From: Saxidomus purpurata
Taxonomy: Eukaryota; Mollusca; Bivalvia; Venerida; Veneridae
Assembly (NCBI GenBank): GCA_022818135.1
Contig: JAFMSR010000008.1
Coordinates: 6,719,987 to 6,783,986, forward strand
Direction: 5' to 3'
DNA length: 64,000 nucleotides
Shown: one piece after another, positions 36,266 to 47,800 of the stretch
Numbering within the stretch: the stretch's first letter is position 1
Layout: every line of letters begins with the position of its first letter
The notes under the pieces: model-generated
Seen by the model: the letters and a program-made list of their open reading frames with translations, nothing else
What the model was told of the DNA's origin: nothing
Database searches by the model: none
Program-made: the position numbers and the translations under genes

Positions 36266-36984
36266 ATATGTATTATTCTATAATTAAAACGATAGGTACA
36301 TGTTAGAAATTTAGTGCAGTATTTTTTTCAATGATATTGCAAAAAATAAGGATTTTCTGGTAACTATTTTTCGTGAAGAAACTACTTGAATACGAAATAA
36401 GGCATATGTCAATATTGTTTTAGAGTGAACAGAACATGGTTCTATCCTTATCCTATTTCTATATCAGTAAATTCAAAGTGATCCAGGGACTTTAAGGGTC
36501 AGAGTTATCCGGTCCCAGAATTCTACTGTCAAAGATTCTTAGTAAACTTTATTTTCAGTCATTTGTTATGTCAGGGTGTACCTGTACTCTTAATTTAGCT
36601 TGGTCAACAGACATCTAACATTTTGAGATTCGAAAACGTTCTCTAAACACGACCAGTCCAATTATGTTGGTCATTGTACTACTTTATTACCGACCATCTT
36701 TTCAGACGTGCCCTGAATTGCTCGTGCACCGCACCCCCTACAAGTATATAGTCTGGCGGCTGATTGTGGCTGACACACATTCCCTTAATGACAACTGTTG
36801 GTCTCTGTATAGGGCGCTGCTACAGACGAAGGTTTCAACATCATACTGAACTTTCTGTAGTAAAATGATAAGTGATATTTGCACCATGGTGTAAAATGTA
36901 GCATGCCTAATTTCCAGTTCAATTGGTTATGACTATGGGGAACAAGTTCATTGAAGTGCCTGTGTCTAAGTGATATTTTCTTCA

Positions 36985-37877
36985 CTACTGCTTACACATA
37001 CAAATATTATCATCCCCAAATTTGCAAACAATTAAGTGTTAATTATTATGCCTGACCAGTTACCCTAGCTCAACGGTTTGGCATCGACAACAGCGCATAT
37101 CAGCGCTCTGCCTTAGTAACCAAGTCGCTAATTTAAAAAGTAGCCGACTAGAAATCACTCAACGTCTTAATGTTTGAGAGGCATGTGTTCGAGACCCATT
37201 TTCTACCGGATTTTAAATGAAGAAAAGCGAAATATAGTTTAAATTAACAGTCTGTGTGACTAGCAGATGGAGGAAGTAAGAAATGTGATAGAATACTTTT
37301 AACGAATGTCGGATTATAAAAGAATAGATTCCGATGATTATTAAAATATAGTAGACTGCTACATGAAATGTTTAAACAGCTAAAACACCTAGTACACAGG
37401 GACCCAATTTTATTTTATTTTTTTCTAACTCTGCGGTTGATATCAGTCCCCAAAACAAATACATTTCGTACAATGTGCAATCTATAAACATAGATAAAAT
37501 GTAGTAAAATCTCATATATCATATATTTGAATGAGCTAGGAAGTAAATTACAGTGTGTTTTCTTAGAAACCAATGACTGTGTGTTTAGTACATAAGTGCT
37601 TTAAACAAACTAATGTAAATGTTGAAAGAAGAGAAGATCATGACAGGATATATTTGACCTGATTTGAAAGTAAATTGTGTAATTATTTTAGTTCGAATGC
37701 AAAGACAAAATTTCTTACGTATATTTTAGTTATCCGGCCTCTGTGTGGAGTGATTTTGTTGTTTGTTCTGGCGTTGTTTCAACGCTGTGGATTTTTTTTT
37801 TGGCAAAAGTAAGATCAGTGCATTCATCAGTCAGTGTTATGATAATAATCATGAAATATTAGTATTTAGCACAGGTA
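36985..37877. repeat. Intergenic unit Y, copy 1, with tRNA-like head
   Basis: A tRNA-like stretch (37065-37200; CAACAGCGCATATCAGCGC, AGTAACCAAGTCGCTAA, GTGTTCGAGACC) is followed by noncoding sequence. This matches 40970-41820 collinearly, and its last ~180 bp again match 42270-42420. Short open frames in the three copies disagree with each other, so I do not call a gene. Confidence 0.6.
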
Positions 37878-39366
37878 CACTTGATATGCAATACCACTTT
37901 TCTAAGTATACACTTGCAAAATGTAATATAGCAAGAAAACTATAAAGCCTTTTTTCTTGAAAATTTCACTAAACCTAGATCAAATATATCTCTTTAATAT
38001 CACATAATCACAAAGTATCATATCAACAAATTACTTTACTTCAATAATAATTACAGAGGCTCCCCAGCATGTCAAATTCACAACCAGTTTCAATAATTTG
38101 TGTGTCCACCTGCTGCCCTTATAACTGCAACACATCTCGACCTTATAGAACGAATATACTGCCTAATGACGGCCTGTGGTATAGCGTTCCATTGCTGCAC
38201 AAGAGCATTCTCCAGCTGTCTCAATTTTGAGGTTTATTCCGCAGATTTCGGACTCTTCGGCTACGTTCATCCCACAGGTTTTCAACTGGGTTAAGGTCAG
38301 GAGATTTTGAGTACCATGGTAAAGTGAGAATGTTATTCCCATTTAGAAAGCGAGTAGTACTCGCTGAAGTGTGGCAAGGGGCGCCATCATGCTTTAATTG
38401 CATTCTCCCATGTCTTTGAATATGTGGAATGGCTACCAGAGTAAGGATTTGGCGTTGATATTCGGCAGAATTCAGATTTCCACAGATGGCTACCACTCTG
38501 GTTTTTGTGTGGAGGGGTACACCAGCCCAGAACATAACAGAACCGCCTCCAAAATTATCTCTTTCAATAATATTTTCTCTGTTTAAATCGTTCACCAAGG
38601 CGACGATATCAACGAACCCGAACATCATGATGTTGAAGGCAAAGTCTGCTTTCGTCGCTAAACAAAACAGTCCCCCAACCAACCCTTGTAAAGCGGCGAT
38701 GACGTCTTGCCCAAAGGAGACGAGCATTTCTGTGATCCTGTCTAAAGACGATTCCATTAAACGGTCGCCTGGCTCGAAGACCACGTTCCCGAAGACGTCT
38801 CCTCACGGTTTCAGCTGAAATCGAATTATGGTGAATCCCAAGTAATCGCCTAGCAGTCAATGTGGCAGGTCTGAATCTCTGCTGTGTGTGCAGTCGTTGG
38901 ATGACGCCATCTTGCCGTCTCGACGTCACTCGACCTCGACTTTGCCTTGGTCTTTCTGTTAGAGTTCCAGTGTGCTCAAACTTTCTGACAAGTTTAACGA
39001 TCGCCATTGGAGTTCGTTGAAAAATTCTAGCAACCTGAAAGAAAATACAGCAAAATATGGATGCGGAAGGAAATAACCTGCACTATTTTTCAAATAGTTA
39101 CGTGTTCTTTCGATGTGAAAACGAACAAAATATAGGCGTGTTAGCCAAAAAGTTCACATACAGACAGTGAAAATCTTAAAACAGAGAAAAACACGAAATA
39201 CACGTGCAACCCGGACCTGTGTATCTCGAAGGTGCACAATAAAGTTTTTCACAGGATAAGCAAAAAAACCGGCTTAATGCTAGCATACAAAATTTCAACA
39301 AAAATTTTTAAAAATGAAACGAATATCTTAAAACAAAAAGTGTATACTTAGAAAAGTGGTTGAGTG
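37878..39366 (-). mobile_element. Tc1/mariner-type transposon, near full length, inactive
   Basis: Inverted ends share CCACTTTTCTAAGTATACACTT, flanked by TA on both sides (37876-37877, 39367-39368). The minus strand encodes transposase in two frames. 39007-38609 gives the helix-turn-helix half ending VLFSDESRLCLQ (first catalytic D). Below about 38570 the other frame gives DNFGGGSVMFWAG, LKHDGAPCHT (second D) and SKSPDLNPVENLWDE (final E). A stop after VRVR near 38609 and a frameshift near 38575 break it. Catalytic residues remain but the protein cannot be made intact. Confidence 0.9.
38221..39007 (-). pseudogene. Tc1-family DDE transposase, broken by stop and frameshift
   Basis: Two overlapping minus-strand frames together span the usual Tc1 transposase order: basic DNA-binding N-terminus (PRQSRGRVTSRRQDGVIQRL), SDES, FGGGSVM.WAG, HDGAPCHTS and PDLNPVENLWDE. 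The product would cut and rejoin transposon ends in the nucleus. The break lies between the first and second catalytic Asp. Plus-strand frames over the same bases are shadows. Confidence 0.85.
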
Positions 39367-39369
39367 TAT

Positions 39370-39960
39370 GTATGCTCTATTTTTCTTTAGCACAGTAGCT
39401 TGTCATTTTGTTAAAGTATAGCACAATGTCTCCAGACTTTTCTTCTATGATAGTCAAACCCAACTCTAATTTTCAAACCGTAAGGCAGTTATTGGTTCAT
39501 GTAATAGGATTACACTAGAGCTCTCCCTGAACGTGATTAAATACCCCAACAAACATGCTTTGTCACAACAAACAGCTTCTCTCATTACCCTAATCTCAAT
39601 AACTATATGATTAACCAAAATTGTCGAGAAACACATTATGTTCATCATCTTGATATGGTGAACATTTAACCCAAGTTTTATGAAAGTTCTTAAAAGGGTT
39701 TAGCAGATAAAGTATCATGACCTTTGACCCTAAATTCTGGTATTTGCCTTACAGTAAGCTGGCACAGTTAAAACATATGTTTCGCAAGTCAAAGTAATTA
39801 TCTGCACATTTGACTTAAGTTTCATGTAGATTTTACGAAGGGTCAAGAAGGTATAGTCCAATGACCTTTGACCCCTTAATAGGACATTGAGCTTGATTGT
39901 CTCAATCAGGTAACATCTCAACCCAACTTTCAAGAAAATCCTTCAAGATGTTTAGGAAAT
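39370..39960. repeat. Dispersed repeat shared with 61631-61795 and the window's end
   Basis: 39370-39520 (TGTATGCTCTATTTTTCTTT, GCTTGTCATTTTGTTAAAGT, CAGACTTTTCTTCTATGATA) is nearly identical to 61631-61795. 39800-39950 (CATTTGACTTAAGTTTCA, GACATTGAGCTTGAT, GGTAACATCTC) matches 63900-64000. Related GACCTTGAGCTG wording continues to about 40960. Noncoding. Confidence 0.7.
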
Positions 39961-40079
39961 AAGGTCTCATGACCTTTGATCTTAAAGTATCAACTTGACC
40001 TTGAGCTGCAGGGTAGGAACATGGGTTCTGCACATCGTCTTGGTCAGACATTTGGTCAATCACATTGAAATGTAAATAA

Positions 40080-40215
40080 TTGATTTATAATTACATTCAG
40101 AAGAAACTCTTCAATTAAATTACAATAACACACCGGTTTATAAAAATTTATGTAATTAATTGAATTACAATTACATCAGAAATGTAATTAATTATATTAC
40201 AAATTACATATATCA
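40080..40215. repeat. Low-complexity AATTACA-rich tract
   Basis: Runs of ATGTAATT, AATTACAATTAC and their complements alternate for about 135 bases and can pair with each other. I see no gene. 40215-40970 is AT-rich with dispersed-repeat fragments and a T-rich run near 40610-40640. Confidence 0.5.
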
Positions 40216-40969
40216 AAACATGTAATACAATGTGACACTTTCAAGCCATTCTTGTTATCAAGTTATGTCCCTGATTTTGAACAGTCATACACATGTTTGA
40301 GTTAAAAGTGTGCATACATTTAATCAGCATTAGTTTTTCAAATGTGTTATCAGACAGTCTGCATCTTTCAGTTCTAAATGTTTATCCAGTATGACTATAG
40401 TGTTTCTACTGGAACTGAGGTATCTTTTAGCTAGTCTAGCAACACGTGGTTTGTCATTGATATTATTTTGCCAGTACTCTAATGGATTACCTTTGATATC
40501 AGTACATGGTACATTTATATAAATCTCAACTTAGTGTTGTGCAGTTTTAATAATGCCTAGGGGATTTCTTTTTCTACAAGGGGTGGAAGGTAGGAAACTG
40601 AAGAAAAATGTTTTTTGTTTTTTTTGTTTTACATTCAATAGCATCAAATTTTATAACTGAATACAGTCAATTACAATTACTTTTTTCAATTACCCCATGT
40701 CTGGTCTTGGTAAGATGAAAATTGGTACCAAATGTCATTACAATCCCTCAAGGGGTTAAAAAGATAATCATGGAGCAGAGAGGAAAACTGAATTTCCGCT
40801 AAATGTGACGTTTACCTTGAGCTGAAAGGTTGAAACATGCGTTCTACATGTCAACTTGATTGGATAAACATTTAACAAACATTCAAAGTATATAGAAAAT
40901 ACAAAGTGGAAACAAATAAAACCAATGACCCCTCAGTATGATCTTCACCTTTGAAAAGCGGTGATGGGA

Positions 40970-41820
40970 CATACAAATAAGATTATCTCCCAATTTTTAA
41001 ACAATCAAGTGCTTATTATGACTAAACAGTTACGGCATTGACAACAGCGTATATCAGCGCCCTGCCTCAGTAGCCAAGTGGTTAAAGTCGCCGACTACAA
41101 GTCACTGGACGTCTAATGATTGATGGTCATGTGTTGGAGCTTCGTTTTTTACCGGACCTTTTATGTTAGAAACGTTAATAGGTTTAATTAACAGTCTGTG
41201 TTTCAAGCAGCTAGAGGAGGAAAGAAATGTTATATAGAATACTTTTAACAGATGTCGGATCATAAAATATATCAAAATACAGTAGATCGCTGCATGAAAT
41301 GTTCAAAAAGCTAGAAACACTTACACAGGTTTACATTTTTTTCTATATTTGTGGTTGAAATCACGCAATCTAGTCCAAAACTTTTACATTGGTATAAAGT
41401 TTGTACAAATGTACACAGTATATTTAAAAAAACCTAGATAAATGTAATAAAATAGTGTCCTTGTTATATCTAATCATACATTTTAATGAGGAAGTAAATG
41501 CCTTAGTAATAGTGTGTTTTATTAGAAATCAATGACTCTAAGTGCTTTTAAAATTAGTGAAACTTATGTACATGTTGAGATGATCATGAGAGGATATATC
41601 TGGCCTGCTTTGTTAGTAAATTGTGTAATCATACGAATTCGTTTGATTTTGATTACAAAGGCATGATTTCCAAAGTATATCTTAGTTCCTATCTGACCAT
41701 TAATAATGAAGTGATTTTGTTGCTTGTTCTGACTTTGTTTTTTTCTTTTGCAAATTTTAAAGTAAAAACAATGCACTCAGCAGTCAGTATTGTGATAATA
41801 ATTATGAAAGACAAGTAATT
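40970..41820. repeat. Intergenic unit Y, copy 2
   Basis: Collinear with 36985-37877, including the tRNA-like head (CAGTAGCCAAGTGGTTAAAG, CATGTGTTGG), AGCTAGA, GGAAGTAAAT and a final GTTTTG..TGTTCTG..TTTG ... TGCACTCA.CAGTCA.T block. Small open frames on both strands are not conserved. Confidence 0.6.
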
Positions 41821-41839
41821 ATTTTTGTAGGGTCAACGC

Positions 41840-41960
41840 ACGTTTTTTCGTGTTATAACATCTGCAGAATCCCGAGGGATGGTTGGTACCCGAGCCCGTC
41901 AGGGCGAGGGCACCAACATATACCGAGGGTTTCTGCAGGTGTTATAACACGAAAAAACGT
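41840..41960. repeat. 121-bp foldback palindrome
   Basis: ACGTTTTTTCGTGTTATAAC at 41840 is exactly inverted at the right end (41960). The arms continue as imperfect complements through CTGCAGAA.CCC and GTTGGT.CCC to a centre near 41900. GC-rich relative to its surroundings. About 270 bp later ACACGTTTTTTCTCCTGTTA echoes the arm, so the whole unit may be 41840 to about 42250. A TGACGTCA lies at 42083-42090. Confidence 0.7.
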
Positions 41961-42254
41961 TCGTTAGCGCTATTCTAGCATAAATAGCATTAAAAAATCA
42001 TAAAAATAAAAATGAAACGCTCTTACTGGTACGACGTTCAATAATGCGCGGGACAACGTCCGTGTTGTTTACGTCATATTTATGACGTCACCAGCGGTTT
42101 TTAAGCCCGGCAGTGTTGACGCTGTACATGATGTAAGACTTGGGAGACAGGTCCATTGTTTACAATGGCCCTGTACTGCGCATAAATGAAAACGGGTTAT
42201 AACGGCGCGTGAATCTCCCCGTTAACACACGTTTTTTCTCCTGTTAAAACACCG

Positions 42255-42425
42255 GCAAAATGGGCAAAAACAGCACATTTTATGCTAGAATGTTCGAATA
42301 CAAAGACAAGATTTTCAAAGTATATTTTAGTTATCTACTAATGGTGTTATTTTGTTGTTTGTTCTGGCTTTTTGTAAAAACAATGCACTCAGTAGTCACT
42401 ATTGTGATAATGAAGAAACCGGAAT
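42255..42425. repeat. Intergenic unit Y, partial copy 3
   Basis: ATGTTCGAATACAAAGACAA, TATTTTAGTTATC, TTTGTTGTTTGTTCTGGC and AACAATGCACTCAG.AGTCA follow the ends of copies 1 and 2. A 73-codon frame over it is not matched in the other copies. Confidence 0.55.
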
Positions 42426-43224
42426 GTAAAATTACAACACCTATAACATTGGCTAATACCATCAAAATAATTATTTTTTGACCACCACACTTTGAACTAT
42501 TGATAAAACTTTGATCATGTTGTTACCAATGCATAAATTGAAAATGTTCATGCGTGTAACCTGATTGTACTAATAAAGAGTTGTCTTGTCTCTTGATAAT
42601 GATGAAGAAGTAAGAGTTTCGAGCACAATACCCGATGTACACTTACAACAGCAGTTGTTCATGCAAATGCTGCTCCCTAGCGTCCTAGCGATCTTAAAAC
42701 TAATACATTTGCCAGGTACCAATGATATTCGATACCCGGATTTAATATATTTGTTAAACGATGATCATGTGTTGCAATTTTGAATAATACGAAGCATTGG
42801 GACAAAACGGTTGTACCTGTTTGCTAATCTGAATGTAGTTAAGACGTCTTTGCAATAAATCCTTCGCAAACTCATAACGACGAACTGCAAATACAAGATC
42901 AGTCAATCATGACTGCCCTATATCTTTACCAAATGACTAACCGGGGAAAAATGTATGTTTTAAAGGCTGCTATACTGTTCGTTTTTTGTGTGTTTCAGTA
43001 TCTTTAGGATAATATGATAGAGGCGTGATAGGTGTATGCGCAAAATTTTACAATTTGTGGATAATAGGATAGATCATGCGTGCAACAAGAGAGATTTAAT
43101 ATTCACTAACTAAAGACAATAATTTAGGATTCATCTGCTGTGTTACTGTCACATTATCCTTAATGAATTGTCAGTACAAAATGACCCATTGTAATATCTC
43201 CGGACCACAATAACGAGTAGCTCT

Positions 43225-43465
43225 AATTTCACTACCGAAAGAATCATCTTTATTTGTACCAAAAGCATTCATAACATTAGTTTTTAAATGATATGGCTTT
43301 GTGACAACTATTTCTCATAACGAAACGACTTGAATACGATGGAAAGGCATACATGTATGTCAACATTATTTTAGATTGAATAGAACACAGTTCAATTATA
43401 ATGCTGTCAGTAAATTTATTTAACTAATACATGTATCAGTAAATTCAAAAAGATCATGGGACTTT
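43225..43465. repeat. Segment X', homologous to the flanks of the long-TIR element
   Basis: CTTTATTTGTACCAAAAGCA, GACTTGAATACGA and ATTTTAGA.TGAA.AGAACA..GTTC through GGGACTTTAAGG match 35205-35285 plus 36350-36500, without the inserted 980-bp element. 43465-44600 carries another clam-type dispersed repeat (about 43990-44400, GTCCGTCTGTCCGTCTGTCC) and no gene. Confidence 0.55.
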
Positions 43466-44607
43466 AAGGAAATGAATATCATGCTCTTAAAGGTGTAAAT
43501 ATTGGTAGAAATTAGAAAAAGGAGTTGAACACTCACCAACAAAAATACTTGCACAACGATATACATTTACGATTTTGAAACGCAAAGGTTTCCCCTGTTG
43601 AACATTTTTATTTGAATGACGCTATTGTTTTTATTTCTATTTATTAATTTTTATATTGATTTGGTTGTGTATGAAATTTGAATAAATTTGAAACACGATA
43701 ACACTGTTAAAATAAATATTTTGCCACTTTTGCGTTTCTAAACCGGTTGAGTGTATTTATTCCCCAACAAAGAGAACACGCAAAAGGAAATGTACACTCT
43801 TCTGCTCCTATACGTCAATTATATTAAGGCATCGCTTTTGTTACAAGTCAAACATAGGATGTTTGAGTGTGAACTGTTTTCATAATTGTTTTTTTATTAT
43901 TTGATCTAATACACTAGCCTTTTTTTACCCCATGTGACCTATTTTCCAGCTTATCATAGAAAATCGTAGAGAGAAATATTTTAACCAATTTTCTTGACGA
44001 GTCCACCAGAGCCGTTGCGATTGTGCTTTGTCCTTCGGTCCGTCTGTCCGTCTGTCCGTTAGTTTTTCTTTGGTGACTCACTGTCACAATTTTTATTTTT
44101 TGAACTTTTTGAAGAACCACCTTAGATGAGTGACATTTGCCTACGAATTGTCGATAATAACACTGAAAATTTTATTTGACTCTGCGGGTCATTTTCCAAT
44201 AGATGTTTAAAACTTGCTCCAAAGGTTGTCTATTCATAATCTGTGCGGAAATTAGGCTGTGAAGAAGCACATAGCCAAATTGTTCTGTTGAGACACTCTA
44301 AGGAATTTCCACTAAATTTTAACAAAACTTGCTAAGATGGTTGCCTGCAACACATGTATATTGAATTTGGGAAGTTCAATTTTGAAAAAGCTTATTACCT
44401 TCTAACCTTTATAACAAAGCAAGCATTTCAAAATCTCACAACCTTATTGGAAGCAGTCGCTAGGCGATATTTGCCACCAACAAGTGAACGAAAATCCGGT
44501 ATTGTGATATCGCATGGCTTTGAATAAATGCCTTAAAACCGGTGGTAGTTTTCATATCAAATGTTTAATTACCTAAACTGAAAAGTAAGCGGGTCATATT
44601 GTCCAAT

Positions 44608-44768
44608 ATCGATGAGGAAGTAAATCGTATGACATGAAAGTCAAAATTATTTACATTAGTTACCGCGCGGAATAAGCGATTTGCCACAGCTTGTATACGA
44701 ACTACCGTACAAGTGAACATGGATTAACTAATTTGCCTGTTTCTCAAGTTAGGAAGTACGTCGGACCG
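44608..44768 (+). promoter_or_regulatory. Pseudogene D promoter region and noncoding leader exon
   Basis: Shares ordered blocks with 24172-24358: GGAAGTAAAT (44616), TTATTTACATTAGTTACCG, GTGAACATGGA, GGAAGTACG, then GGACCG before gtaagttag. The donor at 44768/44769 would splice to the acceptor at 49302, making a 4.5-kb first intron. Retention of these blocks suggests D could still be transcribed. Confidence 0.55.
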
Positions 44769-44999
44769 GTAAGTTAGTAATATTATTTACTAAGTGTTCC
44801 ATCACAAAGATTATCAAAGCACAATGTAATATACAATGTAGATAGATAGATTCTTTATTTACATAGATTGTTTGTTTACCTCCATTTATAAATATTAGGG
44901 ATGGCAACGCTCGAACGTCCGAATATTCGATTAGCTAAACGGTATTCGGGTACTCGAAAAATGATAATTTTTGGAGGACAAAAATCGCATAATCCAAAA

Positions 45000-45975
45000 T
45001 CACACGCTGTGTAACCAAGATCACATGACGAGTGGACATCATAACACGCCCTTTTTACATAATGACACGTTTGTTTGACATAATAAGACGCATAGTGAAC
45101 AAGTCATCACCACTGATTAACAAATCAATACGACACTTTGACATAATCACACGCTGTATAGACGAGTGGACATGATAACACGCTCTTTTAACATAGTAAC
45201 ACGTTTATTTGACAATATAAGACGCATAGTAGACAAGTCAACACCACACACTGACAAATCAACACGGCCATTAAACATAATTACACGCTGTATAGACAAG
45301 ATCACATGATAAGTTGACATGATAACACATTCTTTTAATATAATGACACGTTTGTTTGACACAACAAGACACATACAGGAACAGTCAACACCACATATTG
45401 ACGAATCAACATGGCCTTTTGACATAATCACACGCTGTATAGACAAGATCACATGATAAGTGGACATTATTACACGGCCTTTTAACATAATGAAACGTTT
45501 GTTTGACATAATAAGACGTAAAGTGGACATGGCAACACCACACGCTGTATAGACAAGATCTAATGATAAGTGGACATAATAACACACTCTTTTGACATAA
45601 TGACATTTTTTTTACATAATAAGACACATTGTCGATCAGCCAACACCACACACTGACAAATCAACACGGCCATTTGACATAATCACACATTGTAAAGGCA
45701 GGATCGCATGCTTAATGGACACGCAATTTTAATATAATGACACGTTTATTTGACATAATAAGACGCATAGTGGACAAGTCAACACTACACATTGACAAAT
45801 CAACACAGCTATTTGACATAATCACGCAATGAATAGACAAGTTAACATGATAAGTGGACATGATGAAACGTCTTCCTGACACAATCACGCAACAATTTGA
45901 CATAATTAGACACGGGGCGGACAAGAAAAAAAGAAAGAAATATGACAACATAAGACAGCTGTGGCGTTCCATATA
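45000..45975. repeat. Minisatellite: 21-bp units in a ~147-bp higher-order repeat
   Basis: Units resemble GACATAATxACACGxxxxxxx (plus strand). Seven diverged unit types recur in fixed order, marked by CGCTGTATAGACAAG-like boxes about every 140-147 bases (near 45152, 45290, 45434, 45544, 45690, 45830). Because 21 is a multiple of three, the minus strand reads open for long runs (a 146-codon frame at 45587-45147) as heptapeptides such as RVIMSTY-HVILSIQ. I read this as a consequence of the unit length and not as a gene. In intron 1 of D. Confidence 0.8.
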
Positions 45976-46379
45976 AGATATTGGGTTGAAGTTTTCGCAG
46001 TTTGTTTAGAAATTAAAATTAAGTGCATAATAGCAATAATACACTTTGTCGCCTTTGCGTTTGTTTGATAAACTGGAAAGAAATGTTACTCATTTTTCTA
46101 AAATTGTATATATAGAATATAGCAGTCTTTCAATGTGTTTTTTGAATATCTCAGTAAACTGTACACTTGCCTGTCAACTTAAAAGTCAAATTTGAAATAT
46201 GCCTCAGTCGAAATCGTCTTCTTTGAAATATTTTAAGCGGTGTAGTGATGACAAAACTTGTGAAATGTACTCTCTGTAGTATTGAACTTACATACTCTGG
46301 TATGTACTGCTATATTTAGAACCTTTGTTGATACCTTCACTGGAGAAGGACATTGAATAAAATATCTTCTTTTCACTAA

Positions 46380-46920
46380 ATTAGGTTTGGCCTTGATTGG
46401 CCTTTTATCAAGTTTGTTGGGCTCTCATATTGTTTCCAACCTTTCCCGCTGGTTCAAAATAGTCTACTAAGATGTCATCACCAGTGACAACTTTTCAAAA
46501 TTGCTTTACGTCATATTTTGGAAATATCTTCAGCAATTAATGACGGTTTCAACACGCATCTTTTTTGGACTTCAGTCAATAGGTGGGACACCCACATAGC
46601 AGGTATCTGCCTAACAATCAAGATATTCTTTGGAATACATTGTAAAATGAACTCTTGATAGTGAAACACCAACAATGCGTGAAAAAGGACGCACTGTTTG
46701 TCTAGCATCATTTTCAAAACTTTCTCTTGATATATTGATGCTTTCTACCATAATGAATTGCTGTCTTCGGCCGACCTGATTTTGCTGCATACTGAACAGA
46801 GTAATTTCGGCAACAATCGCTTTCAGAGAATAGCCAAGCTTTCTGCGATCAATGATGAGAACCTTAACCGGAACAGTTTTTACAAGTAATGCAAAACAAA
46901 AAGGTTTACTGACCACAGAC
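46380..46920 (-). mobile_element. Decayed mariner transposase remnant
   Basis: Minus-strand frames give an HTH-like region ending ...RIVGVSLSRVHFTM, then MWVSHLLTEVQKR (compare the mariner WVPHxLTxxQK motif), then VTGDDILVDYFEPAGK-like residues in another frame (compare TGDExWxxYFxP with the first catalytic Asp). Several frame breaks. Related to the Mos1/SETMAR type and distinct from the Tc1 element at 37.9 kb. Confidence 0.6.
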
Positions 46921-47529
46921 TATCCGGACATAGCGTATCAGACAATAATCTGATCAACAGTTGAAATAAGTTTAGAGTGTGTAAGTTATCATACGAGTAT
47001 CCCACTGAATCACAGAGACTGTCTGATATGTTTTGACAAAAAATGACTGCATGTAATGTTACATTATCCGTTGAACGAATGCGAGTAGCGCAATGATCTA
47101 ATTTACAGAACGATACAATAGTTAATGCACCTACAGCAGATTAGCGTTTGTATTTTCACATTTGGATAACGTCTAAGAAACATCCAAAAGTAACAGTAGT
47201 GAATGACTGCTAGATATCCGTATCTAGGTAATTTTATATATAAATGTAGATGTTAAGACTAAGGGAAATATTTTTAATAATCCTTAGGATGAATATCTGG
47301 GATGAAACCGAGTACCTGTCTTTATAGAAATGAACGAGTGTTTTGGCGACACAACTGACAAAACTTAAATTTACTACAGTCGATTTTGCTTTCAAGTCAC
47401 CACCAAGACAGCTAAAATAAAATTCAACATTTGCATAAATAGGCTGATTTATAGATTTCTTCTTAATACTTTAAGGGGACCCGCGCAATTTGATCAAAGC
47501 GTCATGAATATTATTAGATTAGCACATGC

Positions 47530-47800
47530 ATTGATCAAAGGTAATGCCTAGGTATATATATTGCTCAACTTCTGAATTTGTATCTGCACATACTGTCCAT
47601 CACCTGTCTGTCCTGTTTTCTAATTTACTCCCATTAATTACGATGGAATAGCATTTACTGGCGTCGTGGAGAAAGCACAACTTTCTGGAGTATTTGTCGC
47701 ACGTATCAAGCATTTGGTCTAGTCCACATTTTGTGTATGATAAGAGTAGCATGTCGTCGGCAATTGTAGAACCATTAACGCTCGTCTTTTACACGCATAT
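47530..47800 (-). mobile_element. LINE reverse-transcriptase fragment
   Basis: The minus strand reads GSTIADDMLLLSYTKCGLDQ (the ADD catalytic motif of reverse transcriptase), then CDKYSRKLCFL and, after a stop, EVEQYIYLGIT, in the order found in non-LTR retrotransposons. Truncated at both ends. 46920-47530 and 47800-49300 show no gene; a TGTGATCTACCACTCA phrase is repeated near 48119 and 48182. Confidence 0.65.

Noticed and set aside
38398..38818. Plus-strand open frames over the Tc1 element
   Set aside because: They are complements of the transposase coding strand, which carries the recognisable motifs.
41564..41818. Small genes in unit Y
   Set aside because: Open frames in the three copies differ in strand, length and sequence, so none is under coding constraint.
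45147..45651. Long minus-strand open frames of repeating heptapeptides
   Set aside because: The 21-bp minisatellite unit keeps frames open by its length. No start context, splice pattern or related protein supports a gene.
45000..45975. CRISPR array
   Set aside because: Units are diverged and contiguous, without unique spacers, and the genome is eukaryotic.
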